Source of the DNA: Acidovorax sp. Root219
GTDB taxonomy: Bacteria > Pseudomonadota > Gammaproteobacteria > Burkholderiales > Burkholderiaceae_C
Direction: 5' to 3'
Length of the DNA stretch: 64,000 nt
Assembly (NCBI RefSeq): GCF_001428665.1
Contig: NZ_LMIJ01000011.1
Coordinates: 63,516-127,515, forward strand
The position numbers and the translations under genes were made by a program. The notes beneath the pieces are model-generated. The model was given only the letters and a program-made list of their open reading frames with translations. It ran no database searches and was not told where the DNA came from. Of the stretch, positions 8,231 through 16,644 are shown one piece after another (position 1 is the first letter of the stretch; every line of letters starts with the position of its first letter).

Positions 8231-10621
8231 CTATGCCGCTACTGCGGCGGTAGCTGTGGAAGAACGGGAGGCCGTGGTGCGCTGCGCCGATGGCCTGAGG
8301 AGAAAATGCGCGAGAGCAGGCACCAGGACCAACGCGCCGAGCATGTTGAGAAGGAACATGAATGCCAGCAGCAGACCCATGTCGGCTTGGAACTGAATCG
8401 GGCTGAAGACCCAGGTGAACACGCCAGCCGCCAGGGTCACACCTGTCAGCATGACGACCTTGCCCGTGAAAAGCAGGGCATGCTGGTAGGCGGCGGAGAG
8501 CGACTCCCCCATGCGCAGACGGGCCAGCGTGATCGAGAGGATGTACAGGGCGTAGTCGATGCCGATGCCCACGCCCAACGCGATCACGGGCAGGGTTGCC
8601 ACCTTCACGCCGATCCCCAGGATCACCATGAGCGCCTCTGCCAGAACCGAGGTCAACAGCAAGGGCAAGATGGCCACAACCACCGCACGCCAGGACCTGA
8701 ATGTGATGAACGAGAGCACGATGACGGCGGCATAGACCAGCCCCAGCATCTGCCACCAGGCCTTGGCGACCACGACATTGGTGGCTGCCTCGATGCCCGC
8801 CGAACCGGCCGCCAGAAGGAACTTGGCATCCTTCGTATCGTTGGCCTGGACAAACGACTCCACGTGGGACACGACCCGTGACAAGGTTTCTGCCTTGTGG
8901 TCGCGCAGGAACACATACAACGTCAGCAGGCTGCAGGTGTCGTTGTACAGACCACGCGGTGCGCCGGCGGTCACGGTGTTGATCATGTCCTGGTTGGGCA
9001 GGAACTCGTACCACTTGGGACTGCCCTCGTTCAGCCCGGAGAGCACCCGGCGGTTGAGCAACGCCAGGGTGTTCGTGCTTTCGACGCCGTCAAGCTGTCT
9101 GAGCTGCCACTCCAGTGCATCGACCCGATTGAGGGTTTCGTAGTTCGCGCACTGGCCGGGTGGGGTGGTGACCATGACGGCCATCACGTCGCTCGACGCA
9201 CCATAGCTTTTCGCCATGAAGGCCACGTCCTGGTTGTAGCGGCTGCCCGAGCGCAGCTCGGGCGCGCCCGCGCCGAGGTCGCCGATCTTCAGCTGGGTGC
9301 TCAAGGCAAACCCGCCCGCGCCAAGGGCGACGGCCGCCACCAATGCGGCTGTGGCTGCGCCGCGCCGCGTAAAGCGGTCCAGGGTAGCCCACAGGGGATG
9401 CCTGGAAGCGCCCTGCGCAATCGCGCGCTCATCGCGCAGGCTGCGCTCTGCCGCCTGGGCGCTCACACCGGTGTACGAGAGCATGATCGGCAGCAGGATC
9501 AGGTTGGTGAAGATCAGGGCGGCAACGCCAATGGACGCCGCAATGGCCAGCTCCCGTATCACGGTGATGTCGATGACGAGCAGCACCGCAAACCCCACGG
9601 CATCCGCCAGCAAGGCGGTGAGGCCGGCAAGGAACAGGCGCCGAAAGGTGAAACGAGCCGCCACCAGTTGGTCCATGCCCCGCCCTACGTCCTGCATGAT
9701 CCCGTTCATCTTCTGCGCGCCATGGCTCATGCCGATGGCGAACACCAGGAAGGGGACCAGGATGGAGTAAGGGTCCAGCGAATAGCCCAGCACCGGCAGC
9801 AGGCCCAGCTGCCACACGACGGCGACCAGCGAGGCGGCAACCACCAGCCCCGTCGAGCGAATGCAGCGTGTGTACCAGTACACCATCGCGGTGCAGATCG
9901 CCACCGCCAGCGCGAAGAACACCAGCACCGCCCGCACCCCTTCGATCAGGTCGCCCACCAGCTTCGCGAAGCCTGTGACATGCAGCTCCACGCCCTTGGC
10001 CTCGTACCTCGTCCGCAGGGCTTCAAGCCGCTGGCCCAAAGCGCCGTAATTCAGCGGCAGGCCGGCGCTGTCCTTGGTGAGCAACGGCACGAAAATGACC
10101 GTGGATCGGGCATCTGCGGCAACCAGTTGCCCGACCTCGCCGGAGCGGGCCACATTGAGTTGCAGCCGCTGAAGGCTCTGGGCACCTCCGTCATAGCCAT
10201 CGGGGATCACCGGCCCACCTTCCAGCCCGTCTTCGGTCACGCCGACCCAGCGGGTGTTCGGCGTCCAGAGGCTCTTCATCTGGTTGCGCGCCACACCTGG
10301 CAGCAGAAACACTTCATCGCTCAACTGGCGCAGCGTGTCCAGGTAGGCCGCGTCGTAGATGGAGCCTCGGGGATTGGCAACGGCAATGCGCACGGCATTC
10401 CCCAACCCGGTCAGCTCCGCCTGGTGGGCAAGGTAGTTCTGGATGTAGGGGTGCGATGTCGGGATGGTCTTCTCAAAGCTGGCGTTGAGCGTCAGGCGCG
10501 ACACTTGCCAGCCGAGGACGGCAGTGACTAGCGCACACAGCACCACCACCCAAGCTCGGTGGTTGAACAGCAGGCGTTCAAGAGATGAACCGCTGCGGGG
10601 ATCGAATTTGGCGGCGTTCAT
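8231..10621 (-). CDS. RND/MMPL-family transporter permease
   Basis: A 796-residue inner-membrane protein built as two repeats, each with one N-terminal helix, a large periplasmic domain and a cluster of five helices, as in the MMPL/HAE3 branch of the RND superfamily. The C-terminal half has the classic ALGVGIGIDYALY motif near residue 690, whose Asp normally carries the proton relay. The matching place in the N-terminal half reads VFAIGMSHGAQKMNG and has no Asp. It overlaps the beta-propeller gene stop by four bases. In this gene neighbourhood (DUF1302, DUF1329, YCF48-like) the permease is generally labelled as an exporter, but direction and substrate are not established. I infer transport of a hydrophobic compound across the envelope. 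Confidence 0.9.
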   Translation of the reverse strand: MNAAKFDPRSGSSLERLLFNHRAWVVVLCALVTAVLGWQVSRLTLNASFEKTIPTSHPYIQNYLAHQAELTGLGNAVRIAVANPRGSIYDAAYLDTLRQLSDEVFLLPGVARNQMKSLWTPNTRWVGVTEDGLEGGPVIPDGYDGGAQSLQRLQLNVARSGEVGQLVAADARSTVIFVPLLTKDSAGLPLNYGALGQRLEALRTRYEAKGVELHVTGFAKLVGDLIEGVRAVLVFFALAVAICTAMVYWYTRCIRSTGLVVAASLVAVVWQLGLLPVLGYSLDPYSILVPFLVFAIGMSHGAQKMNGIMQDVGRGMDQLVAARFTFRRLFLAGLTALLADAVGFAVLLVIDITVIRELAIAASIGVAALIFTNLILLPIMLSYTGVSAQAAERSLRDERAIAQGASRHPLWATLDRFTRRGAATAALVAAVALGAGGFALSTQLKIGDLGAGAPELRSGSRYNQDVAFMAKSYGASSDVMAVMVTTPPGQCANYETLNRVDALEWQLRQLDGVESTNTLALLNRRVLSGLNEGSPKWYEFLPNQDMINTVTAGAPRGLYNDTCSLLTLYVFLRDHKAETLSRVVSHVESFVQANDTKDAKFLLAAGSAGIEAATNVVVAKAWWQMLGLVYAAVIVLSFITFRSWRAVVVAILPLLLTSVLAEALMVILGIGVKVATLPVIALGVGIGIDYALYILSITLARLRMGESLSAAYQHALLFTGKVVMLTGVTLAAGVFTWVFSPIQFQADMGLLLAFMFLLNMLGALVLVPALAHFLLRPSAQRTTASRSSTATAAVAA

Positions 10622-11703
10622 GGGTGGTGCGAGGCCTTCTCGGACGCCGCTTGCACGGTTGCACCTCGCAAGGTCAAGGTAAGCAGGCGCCCATCGGGCA
10701 AAGGAAGCAGGCCGGTGAGAGGACCGGCGGGAGGTCCGGGACGCAGTCGCAGCGACTCACCGATGGCCTGGAAGGTCTGCCCGGATTGGGAGGCGAGCAG
10801 CAGGGTGCCGTCCAGGGCAAGCGCAGAGGCGGTGATCGAGGCGCCGGTGGGCGTGTTGCCCCGCCCATGCATCGCTTCCCAGCTGCCACCCGCGTCTGCA
10901 CTGCGCCAGACATTGCCGCGCAACCCGCCCAGCCAGATGGCTCCGTCTTGGAGAATTTCCGCCGTGAAGAAGCTGCCCGCATAGGGCGTCTCGATCCGGC
11001 GAAAGCTCGCACCACCATCACCGGAGAGCAGCACCAGGCCCTGCTCTCCGGCAATGACGACGGTAGTGCCTCTGGCACGCACTGCGTACAGGTGCATTGC
11101 CTGCGGGTTGTCGAGGAGACCCGTGAGCGGCACCCAGGTCAATCCCCCATCGCGGGTCGCAAAGGCGAGGTTGTATGCGCCGACAGCCAGGCCGTGGCGA
11201 TCATCGAAGAAGTGCAGATCGAGAAACGGTTTGTCGGCCCCGTCAGCGACCAGGCGCTGGGCGTCCTTGATGGCCCTCTCGTTTCCGCGGGCCGTTGCCT
11301 GAGCGAGTACCAGCTTTGCGGCCTTCGTGCCATCGAGCTGTCGCACCCACGTATTGCCACCATCCTTGGTCGCAAGAATGGTGCCTCCGTGGCCGACTGC
11401 CCACCCTGTCTTCTCGTTGACGAATCGGACGGAAGTCAGGGTGACACTCACAGGTGACTTCGACTGCTTCCAGTTGGAACCACCGTCGTCCGAGCAGAGG
11501 ATGATGCCCCGCTCTCCCACCGCGACAATGCGCTGCCCGGCCAACGCTGCGCCCAGAAGCACTGCGCGATGCGGGTGGGCACCGGTCAGCGCGGGCCGAT
11601 CGATGGCGGGCCCGACGGCTTGAGACGACGCACCTGCCGCAACGGCTGCGCATGCCGATGTCGCCATCCCTGCCAGGATGGCCAATTGAACAAGATGGCG
11701 CAT
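10618..11703 (-). CDS. YCF48-like beta-propeller periplasmic protein
   Basis: A 361-residue secreted protein. A signal peptide occupies about residues 1-25 (MRHLVQLAILAGMATSACA), after which BNR/Asp-box-type repeats recur: SDDGGSNW, TKDGGNTW, TRDGGLTW, SGDGGASF and SADAGGSW, each preceded by a GxxG turn. This is the pattern of the YCF48/HCF136 photosystem-assembly family and of sialidase-like propellers, but in proteobacteria the function is unknown. The ATG at 11703 follows an AGGG site and is preferred to a TTG six codons upstream. It sits 14 bases after the DUF1329 stop and is translationally coupled to the RND permease. I infer a periplasmic scaffold or adaptor for the permease. Confidence 0.87.
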   Translation of the reverse strand: MRHLVQLAILAGMATSACAAVAAGASSQAVGPAIDRPALTGAHPHRAVLLGAALAGQRIVAVGERGIILCSDDGGSNWKQSKSPVSVTLTSVRFVNEKTGWAVGHGGTILATKDGGNTWVRQLDGTKAAKLVLAQATARGNERAIKDAQRLVADGADKPFLDLHFFDDRHGLAVGAYNLAFATRDGGLTWVPLTGLLDNPQAMHLYAVRARGTTVVIAGEQGLVLLSGDGGASFRRIETPYAGSFFTAEILQDGAIWLGGLRGNVWRSADAGGSWEAMHGRGNTPTGASITASALALDGTLLLASQSGQTFQAIGESLRLRPGPPAGPLTGLLPLPDGRLLTLTLRGATVQAASEKASHHP

Positions 11704-11717
11704 GGTGACCCTGCGAC

Positions 11718-13067
11718 TCAACGAACGCCTTCGCCAGCCATAGCGTCGGGGGTAAAGAAGGTGTCAGGGCGGCGTGGCACCACCTTGTAGTGCTGCGGGC
11801 GCTCATTCACCACACCGCTGGCGTACCAGGTGCCGGCAACCAGGTCGTTGAATCCCCACTGCTGGGGAGGCGTGGTGGCCGGCAGGTCAGGCATCACCAT
11901 GGGATGGGACCACAGGGTGCGCCACAGCTGGTCCTTCGCGTCCCAGCGGTCGCCAAGCACGGCAACCCAGGTGTCTTCATCCACGTAGTAGCGCGAGCGC
12001 GGTGCCTGGTGGCGCTGGCCCGGTTTGAGCTTGGCCTCGATGACCCAGACGCGATGAAGCTCCCAGCGCACATGGTCGGGATTGAGGTGGCTTGCCAGAA
12101 GCAGGTCACTGTCCTTCTCTGGCACGTGCATGCCGTTCGCGTTGTAGGGGATGTACATCTCCTTCTTGCCGACGATGGACCAGTCGAAGCGGTCGCTACG
12201 ACCGGACACCACATCGACTTCGTCGAAGTTGGCGATGCCGTTGGAAGCCGGTGTGGGGGTGTCACAGCATGCGTTTGGCAGCTTGCGGACCCTGCGCTGA
12301 CCCGTGAGATAGACCCATGTGCCGGTCTTGTCGGGGTCCAGGTTCTGGCGACCCGTGATGGCCTCGCCAGCACGCACCGGCGGGCCCGAGTTGACCAGGC
12401 GAATCATCCAGTATTCGCCATTCGCCTTGTCGGCCGAGCCGTCCTTGTTGTAGTACGGCATCTGAAAGTCGCCCACGCCCTCCACCGCCATCACGCGCTG
12501 GCCCGTGGCAGTGCCCATGTAACCCCGGAAGTTGGTTTGCCACGATTCCCCGCGCCAATGCAATTCATGGTTGGCGAGAATTTCCTTGGCGGTCTTGGGG
12601 ATCGGGAAGGGGATACCGCCATGGGCGCCGCGCACGATCTCGCCCTCCAGGCGCGCCGTGGTGGCATTCCTTGCGGTGTTGTCGTAGACCCACTGCGGCG
12701 CCGCTGCGGTGCGCTGGGTCTTGTACACGTCGACGCGGAAGCTCTGCGGGTACTTCTTGAGCAGCGCTTGCGTGCCGTCGGTCAGTTTGTCGGCGTGCTG
12801 CGCCATGGTGGCGGCTGTGACGCTGAACAGCGGCTTTTCCCCCGCAAAGGGATTCTCACGGCGTCCGCCGTTCTTGAAGCCAGCCTGCGCCGTGGTGTAG
12901 CCACCGGTCCAGGCCGGAATGGTGCCTTCCCTGTTGCCCGCACGTTCGCCGCCCAGGGGGGTGAGTTCGGTCTTGAGCCTGGCGGCTTCTTCCGGGGTCA
13001 CCGCAGCCATCGCGGTGAGGGTCGACAGGCACAGCAGGCCGCCGACAAGTTGCATGGTCTTCGTCAT
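11718..13067 (-). CDS. DUF1329 periplasmic protein (LolA-like fold family)
   Basis: A 449-residue protein with a signal peptide (MTKTMQLVGGLLCLSTLTAMA) and the DUF1329 pattern: EEAARLKTELTPLGGERAGN followed by GTIPAWTGG near the start, and later a tryptophan-rich DRWDAKDQLWRTLW segment. Members of this family were earlier called outer-membrane lipoprotein-sorting proteins because of a predicted LolA/LolB-like half-barrel that can hold a lipid-sized ligand. No lipobox is visible, so it is probably soluble in the periplasm. It is 15 bases downstream of the DUF1302 gene. These two families travel together in many proteobacteria, which suggests it shuttles a hydrophobic molecule between the DUF1302 barrel and the RND permease. 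Confidence 0.9.
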   Translation of the reverse strand: MTKTMQLVGGLLCLSTLTAMAAVTPEEAARLKTELTPLGGERAGNREGTIPAWTGGYTTAQAGFKNGGRRENPFAGEKPLFSVTAATMAQHADKLTDGTQALLKKYPQSFRVDVYKTQRTAAAPQWVYDNTARNATTARLEGEIVRGAHGGIPFPIPKTAKEILANHELHWRGESWQTNFRGYMGTATGQRVMAVEGVGDFQMPYYNKDGSADKANGEYWMIRLVNSGPPVRAGEAITGRQNLDPDKTGTWVYLTGQRRVRKLPNACCDTPTPASNGIANFDEVDVVSGRSDRFDWSIVGKKEMYIPYNANGMHVPEKDSDLLLASHLNPDHVRWELHRVWVIEAKLKPGQRHQAPRSRYYVDEDTWVAVLGDRWDAKDQLWRTLWSHPMVMPDLPATTPPQQWGFNDLVAGTWYASGVVNERPQHYKVVPRRPDTFFTPDAMAGEGVR

Positions 13068-13082
13068 ACGATGGATTCCAGG

Positions 13083-14747
13083 TCAGAAAGTGGTGCGCAC
13101 CGAGAACGTCAGGGAGTTCCGGTCCTTCAGGGCTTGCTTGAATTGCGCGTTGTTCGCGGCGTCGAGCGTCGGCGCCGCCTTGCCGAGGTAGTGCACGTAG
13201 TTCAGTGCGAAAGTCCAGGTGCCGAGGTACACGCCAGACAGCCCTAAGTTCATGTCCCCGCCCTTGTCCACACCAAAGCCCGGCCCCACGGCGGATGAGG
13301 CGCCAAAGGTGTAGCCCAGACCGATCGAGGGTGTGAGGTCGAGACCCGGCGCAACCTGCCGATAGCTGGGCGCGTAGACCATGCGCATGCCGACCGCAGA
13401 CTTGTCCGCATTGGGATTGAGCATCTGCGCGTTGCGCGTGACCTTGGTGCGCTCGTTCCAGGCGATCTCACCCACAAACGAGGCTTCACGCGAAATGAAG
13501 GACGGCCCGAGCGATGCAATCCAGGAGACCTGGGCGTGTGCACTCTCGCCCACTGCATAGCCGGGGTTGCTGCTGTTGTTCAGCCCCGCATTCACGCCCA
13601 CATTGGCCAGTGTCGACTGGCCCGAGCTGGCCAGGGGCGTGTTGTGCCGGACGGATACCTCGCCCGCGAAGCTCCACTCGTCCAAGGTCTTGGCGAAGCT
13701 GGCGCCGTATGCGCGCACTCCCTCGTGGTACATCCAGCGATAGGTGCTGGCTGACAGCGCTGGCGGGAACCCCGTGAGCACGTTGTTGATGTTGCTGGGC
13801 GTGGTTGCGTGGTAGCGAATGGCGTAGAAGCCGAAGTCCGTGTCCAGCGCCGCAGAGCGCCAACGTACCTGCAGGCCACCCTGTCCGGAATCCTTGGCGT
13901 CCAGATCAGCCTGGCGGATGAAGGTGCCCGTGGGTCCTGCATTGATACGCTCTGCGCCCGGTCCCAGGGAATCGCTGGTGGACAGGTAGGCACCCACAGG
14001 CATGAGGCGGGTTTTCTGCCACTCGTAGTTGGCGTAGGCTCCAACCGCCAGGTCGGACGACAGCTGCACCTGGCCAGAGATCTTTCCAGTGGGTCTTGCG
14101 ACCTCCTTGAACTGCGAGTTGGGAACCGAGAGCAGTTTGATCAGGTCCAGAGGTGCCTGTCCCCCGGCGATACCGTTGGCACCGAAGAAAAGGCTCTCGC
14201 CCCACAGCAGCGTGTGGCGGCCCAGGCGCACGGTTGCCGGGGTGCTGCCAAGTTCGAAGCGTCCATAGACGAATGCGTCCAGCACCTCGGCCTTGCGGCC
14301 CATGAGCTTGCGCGTCTCGGATGGGAAGGCATCTCGTGGGCTGTGGTTGGACGTGAAGCCCAGGTTGTCGGTGCGCCCGTTGTAGACCTCGTCGTACCAT
14401 GCGGCAGCACTCAAACGGGCACCATAGCTGGGACCGGCGAGGTCCAGCTCACTGAGCAGGTCCAGCCGATTCGATACGATGCCGCGCTTGAAATTGTTGT
14501 CGCCATCATCCTGGTTGGCCGTCACCGGGAGGGTGTTGGCCAGGGACGGGAGTGGCGATTTCACGCGGCCGGCCAGGCTGTACTTGACGGTGTTGTCCCA
14601 GCGCAGCTTCCAATCGGAGTTTCCGGTATCGATCTCGATGGCCGAGGCAGACTGCGCGCCAGCAAGCGCGACAAGCGCTGCTGCAATCCGGGTGTATCGG
14701 GGGCGTATGGACGTGGGTCGACCCGCCGGGTCGGCGCTGTTTCGCAT
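13083..14747 (-). CDS. DUF1302 outer-membrane protein
   Basis: A 554-residue protein and the first gene of the long minus-strand array. It has an arginine-rich N-terminus and a signal ending AGAQSASA, followed by the DUF1302 opening IEIDTGNSDWKLRWDNTVKYS. The remainder alternates short aromatic beta strands with polar loops and ends in FSVRTTF, the C-terminal phenylalanine expected of an outer-membrane beta-barrel. The ATG at 14747 follows GGAGACA. Function is unproven; together with DUF1329, the propeller and the RND permease it forms a quartet that recurs near degradation genes for hydrophobic compounds. I read it as the outer-membrane pore or receptor of that system. Confidence 0.9.
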   Translation of the reverse strand: MRNSADPAGRPTSIRPRYTRIAAALVALAGAQSASAIEIDTGNSDWKLRWDNTVKYSLAGRVKSPLPSLANTLPVTANQDDGDNNFKRGIVSNRLDLLSELDLAGPSYGARLSAAAWYDEVYNGRTDNLGFTSNHSPRDAFPSETRKLMGRKAEVLDAFVYGRFELGSTPATVRLGRHTLLWGESLFFGANGIAGGQAPLDLIKLLSVPNSQFKEVARPTGKISGQVQLSSDLAVGAYANYEWQKTRLMPVGAYLSTSDSLGPGAERINAGPTGTFIRQADLDAKDSGQGGLQVRWRSAALDTDFGFYAIRYHATTPSNINNVLTGFPPALSASTYRWMYHEGVRAYGASFAKTLDEWSFAGEVSVRHNTPLASSGQSTLANVGVNAGLNNSSNPGYAVGESAHAQVSWIASLGPSFISREASFVGEIAWNERTKVTRNAQMLNPNADKSAVGMRMVYAPSYRQVAPGLDLTPSIGLGYTFGASSAVGPGFGVDKGGDMNLGLSGVYLGTWTFALNYVHYLGKAAPTLDAANNAQFKQALKDRNSLTFSVRTTF

Positions 14748-14899
14748 GGCTTTGTCTCCGTTGATGTTCTGTTTTTCTGCCGCCAGGCTCGATGGCGAGT
14801 GCGGCAGGGATGAACTCTAGAGATTGGGCTTGTATTCCTGAAATGGATTCTTTAGATTCCAGGAATCCATAGAACCAATATCAATACAAACCCTGAGAC
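14748..14899. promoter_or_regulatory. divergent promoter region with LysR-type palindromes
   Basis: This is the spacer between the DUF1302 operon and the divergent LysR gene. It contains nested dyads: ATGGATTC (14843-14850) pairs perfectly with GAATCCAT (14863-14870), and inside it GATTCC-A-GGAATC (14855-14867) is a perfect 13-bp palindrome. A related half site, ATTCC, lies at 14834-14838. LysR regulators bind such dyads between divergent genes, so this is the probable control point for both the regulator and the catabolic array. No clear -35/-10 pair was assigned. Confidence 0.65.
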
Positions 14900-15808
14900 A
14901 TGCGATTCAACAAACTGGACCTCAACTTGCTCGTAGCGCTCGATGCACTGCTGGCCGAGCGCAACATCAGCAGAGCGGGTGAGCGGGTGCACCTGAGCCA
15001 GCCGGCGATGAGCAACGCACTCGCCAGATTGCGCGAGTACTTCGGGGACGAACTGTTGGCCGCACAGGGCCGGCAGATGGTGCTCACCCCCCGCGCCATC
15101 AGCCTCATCGAACCCGTGCGGGAGGTGCTGATGCGCATTGACAGCACCATCACCAATCCGCCAGTCTTCGATCCCGCCAAGGCGACCCGCAAATTTGTGC
15201 TGCTGCTCTCGGACTTCACCACCGCAGTCTTTGTCCCCGCCATGCTGGAAGCGCTCTACAAAGAAGCAAGGGGCATCGGGATTGAGCTGCGCATGTTGAA
15301 TGATCGACCTATCGATCAGTTGGAGCAAGGGGATGCCGACCTGCTGATCATTCCTGCCCAGTATGTCTCGCCCGACCACCCCTCCGAGTCATTGTTCGAA
15401 GAGCAGTACCTCTGCGTGACCTGGTCGGGAAACAGCCGCATCCAGGAGGAGCTGACCTTCAACGACTACCTGGAATGTGGCCATGTGGTGGCCAACTACG
15501 CGACCGGACAGCAGCGCGCGGCGTTCGACAGCTGGTTTCTTGATCGCTTCGGCATCAAGCGCCATGTGGAGGTTTCTGCCCCGACGATGGCCGCCCTTCC
15601 ACGCATGGTCGTTGGGACAGACCGGATCGCCACGGTGCACAAGAGGCTTGCGCTTCAGGCCGAGCAGATTCTTCCCATTCGGCTCTGGCAACCTCCGTTG
15701 GAGGTGCCCACGCTGGTTCAGAAGCTGCAGTGGCACCGGCATCGCGACGCAGATCCCGCACTGACCTGGATGCGCGAACTCGCGCTTCGCGTCGGCAAGA
15801 CGATCTAA
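14900..15808 (+). CDS. LysR-family transcriptional regulator (NodD/LinR-like)
   Basis: A 302-residue LysR regulator. Residues 1-60 form the winged helix-turn-helix, with KLDLNLLVALDALLAERNISRAGERVHLSQPAMSNALARLR spread over residues 5-45, the form found in the NodD/NahR/LinR subgroup. The rest is the periplasmic-binding-like effector domain. It is transcribed divergently from the catabolic array across a 152-base spacer carrying palindromes, the standard layout for a LysR activator and its target operon. I infer that it activates the operon when the substrate or an intermediate binds; the effector is unknown. The ATG at 14900 starts directly at the family N-terminus. Confidence 0.93.
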   Translation: MRFNKLDLNLLVALDALLAERNISRAGERVHLSQPAMSNALARLREYFGDELLAAQGRQMVLTPRAISLIEPVREVLMRIDSTITNPPVFDPAKATRKFVLLLSDFTTAVFVPAMLEALYKEARGIGIELRMLNDRPIDQLEQGDADLLIIPAQYVSPDHPSESLFEEQYLCVTWSGNSRIQEELTFNDYLECGHVVANYATGQQRAAFDSWFLDRFGIKRHVEVSAPTMAALPRMVVGTDRIATVHKRLALQAEQILPIRLWQPPLEVPTLVQKLQWHRHRDADPALTWMRELALRVGKTI

Positions 15809-15864
15809 GAACAGTTGCCCGTACAAAAGCCACTCTCTGTTACCAACAACCAAACGACTACCCC

Positions 15865-16503
15865 ATGCTCCACTACCTCACCGTCCCCGTCACCGCCTTC
15901 CAGCAAAACTCCTCCATCCTCTGGTGCGACGCCACGAACCAAGCCACCATCGTCGACCCCGGCGGTGACCTTGACGTGCTGCTGGCCGAGGTGGAGCGCC
16001 TGGGCCTCACGCTCGACCAGATCTGGCTCACCCACGCCCACATCGACCATGCGGGCGGCACGGGCGAACTGGCCGAGCGCCTGTCGCTGCCCATCGTGGG
16101 GCCGCACCCCGGGGACCAGTTCTGGATCGATGCGCTGCCGGATCAAAGCGCGATGTTCGGGTTTCCGCCCGCGCAGCATTTCACGCCCACGCGCTGGCTG
16201 GCCGATGGCGACACCGTGCAGATCGGCAACGAGACGCTGCACGTGCGCCACTGCCCTGGGCACACGCCGGGCCATGTGGTGTTCCACGCGCCGCAGATCG
16301 ACCGGGCCTTCGTGGGCGATGTGCTGTTTGCGGGCAGCATCGGGCGCACGGACTTCCCACAGGGCAACCACCAGGACCTGATCGACAGCATCACCGGGCG
16401 CCTGTGGCCCATGGGGGACCAGACGGTGTTCATTCCCGGCCACGGCCCGGAGAGCACTTTCGGCCGCGAGCGCAAGAGCAATCCCTACGTCGGCGGCACC
16501 TGA
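15865..16503 (+). CDS. metallo-beta-lactamase-fold hydrolase (glyoxalase II/YcbL-like)
   Basis: A 212-residue MBL-fold enzyme. All metal ligands are present: T-H57-A-H59-I-D61-H62, H123 in HCPGHTPGH, D142 in GDVLFAGSIGRTDF, and H203 in PGHGPEST. Length and the GRTDFPQGN segment match the YcbL/GloB-like group, which hydrolyses thioesters such as S-lactoylglutathione in the cytoplasm. The true glyoxalase II C-terminal domain is absent, so a type II YcbL-like hydrolase is the better name. The ATG at 15865 begins the family homology; the in-frame upstream stretch overlaps the LysR gene. It is separated from LysR by 56 bases on the same strand and probably has no link to the catabolic array. Confidence 0.9.
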   Translation: MLHYLTVPVTAFQQNSSILWCDATNQATIVDPGGDLDVLLAEVERLGLTLDQIWLTHAHIDHAGGTGELAERLSLPIVGPHPGDQFWIDALPDQSAMFGFPPAQHFTPTRWLADGDTVQIGNETLHVRHCPGHTPGHVVFHAPQIDRAFVGDVLFAGSIGRTDFPQGNHQDLIDSITGRLWPMGDQTVFIPGHGPESTFGRERKSNPYVGGT

Positions 16504-16644
16504 GTCCCTCCCTTTGCGGGTAACGTAGAACTGGGATGCTTTGCCCCGCCTGATCCGGCGATGCGCTGCATTGCAACTTTTTAAGATGTGACATTCTGTT
16601 AACAATCCCGGCGGTCGGAGGCGCGTGCCGGGCATCGTCCCGCC

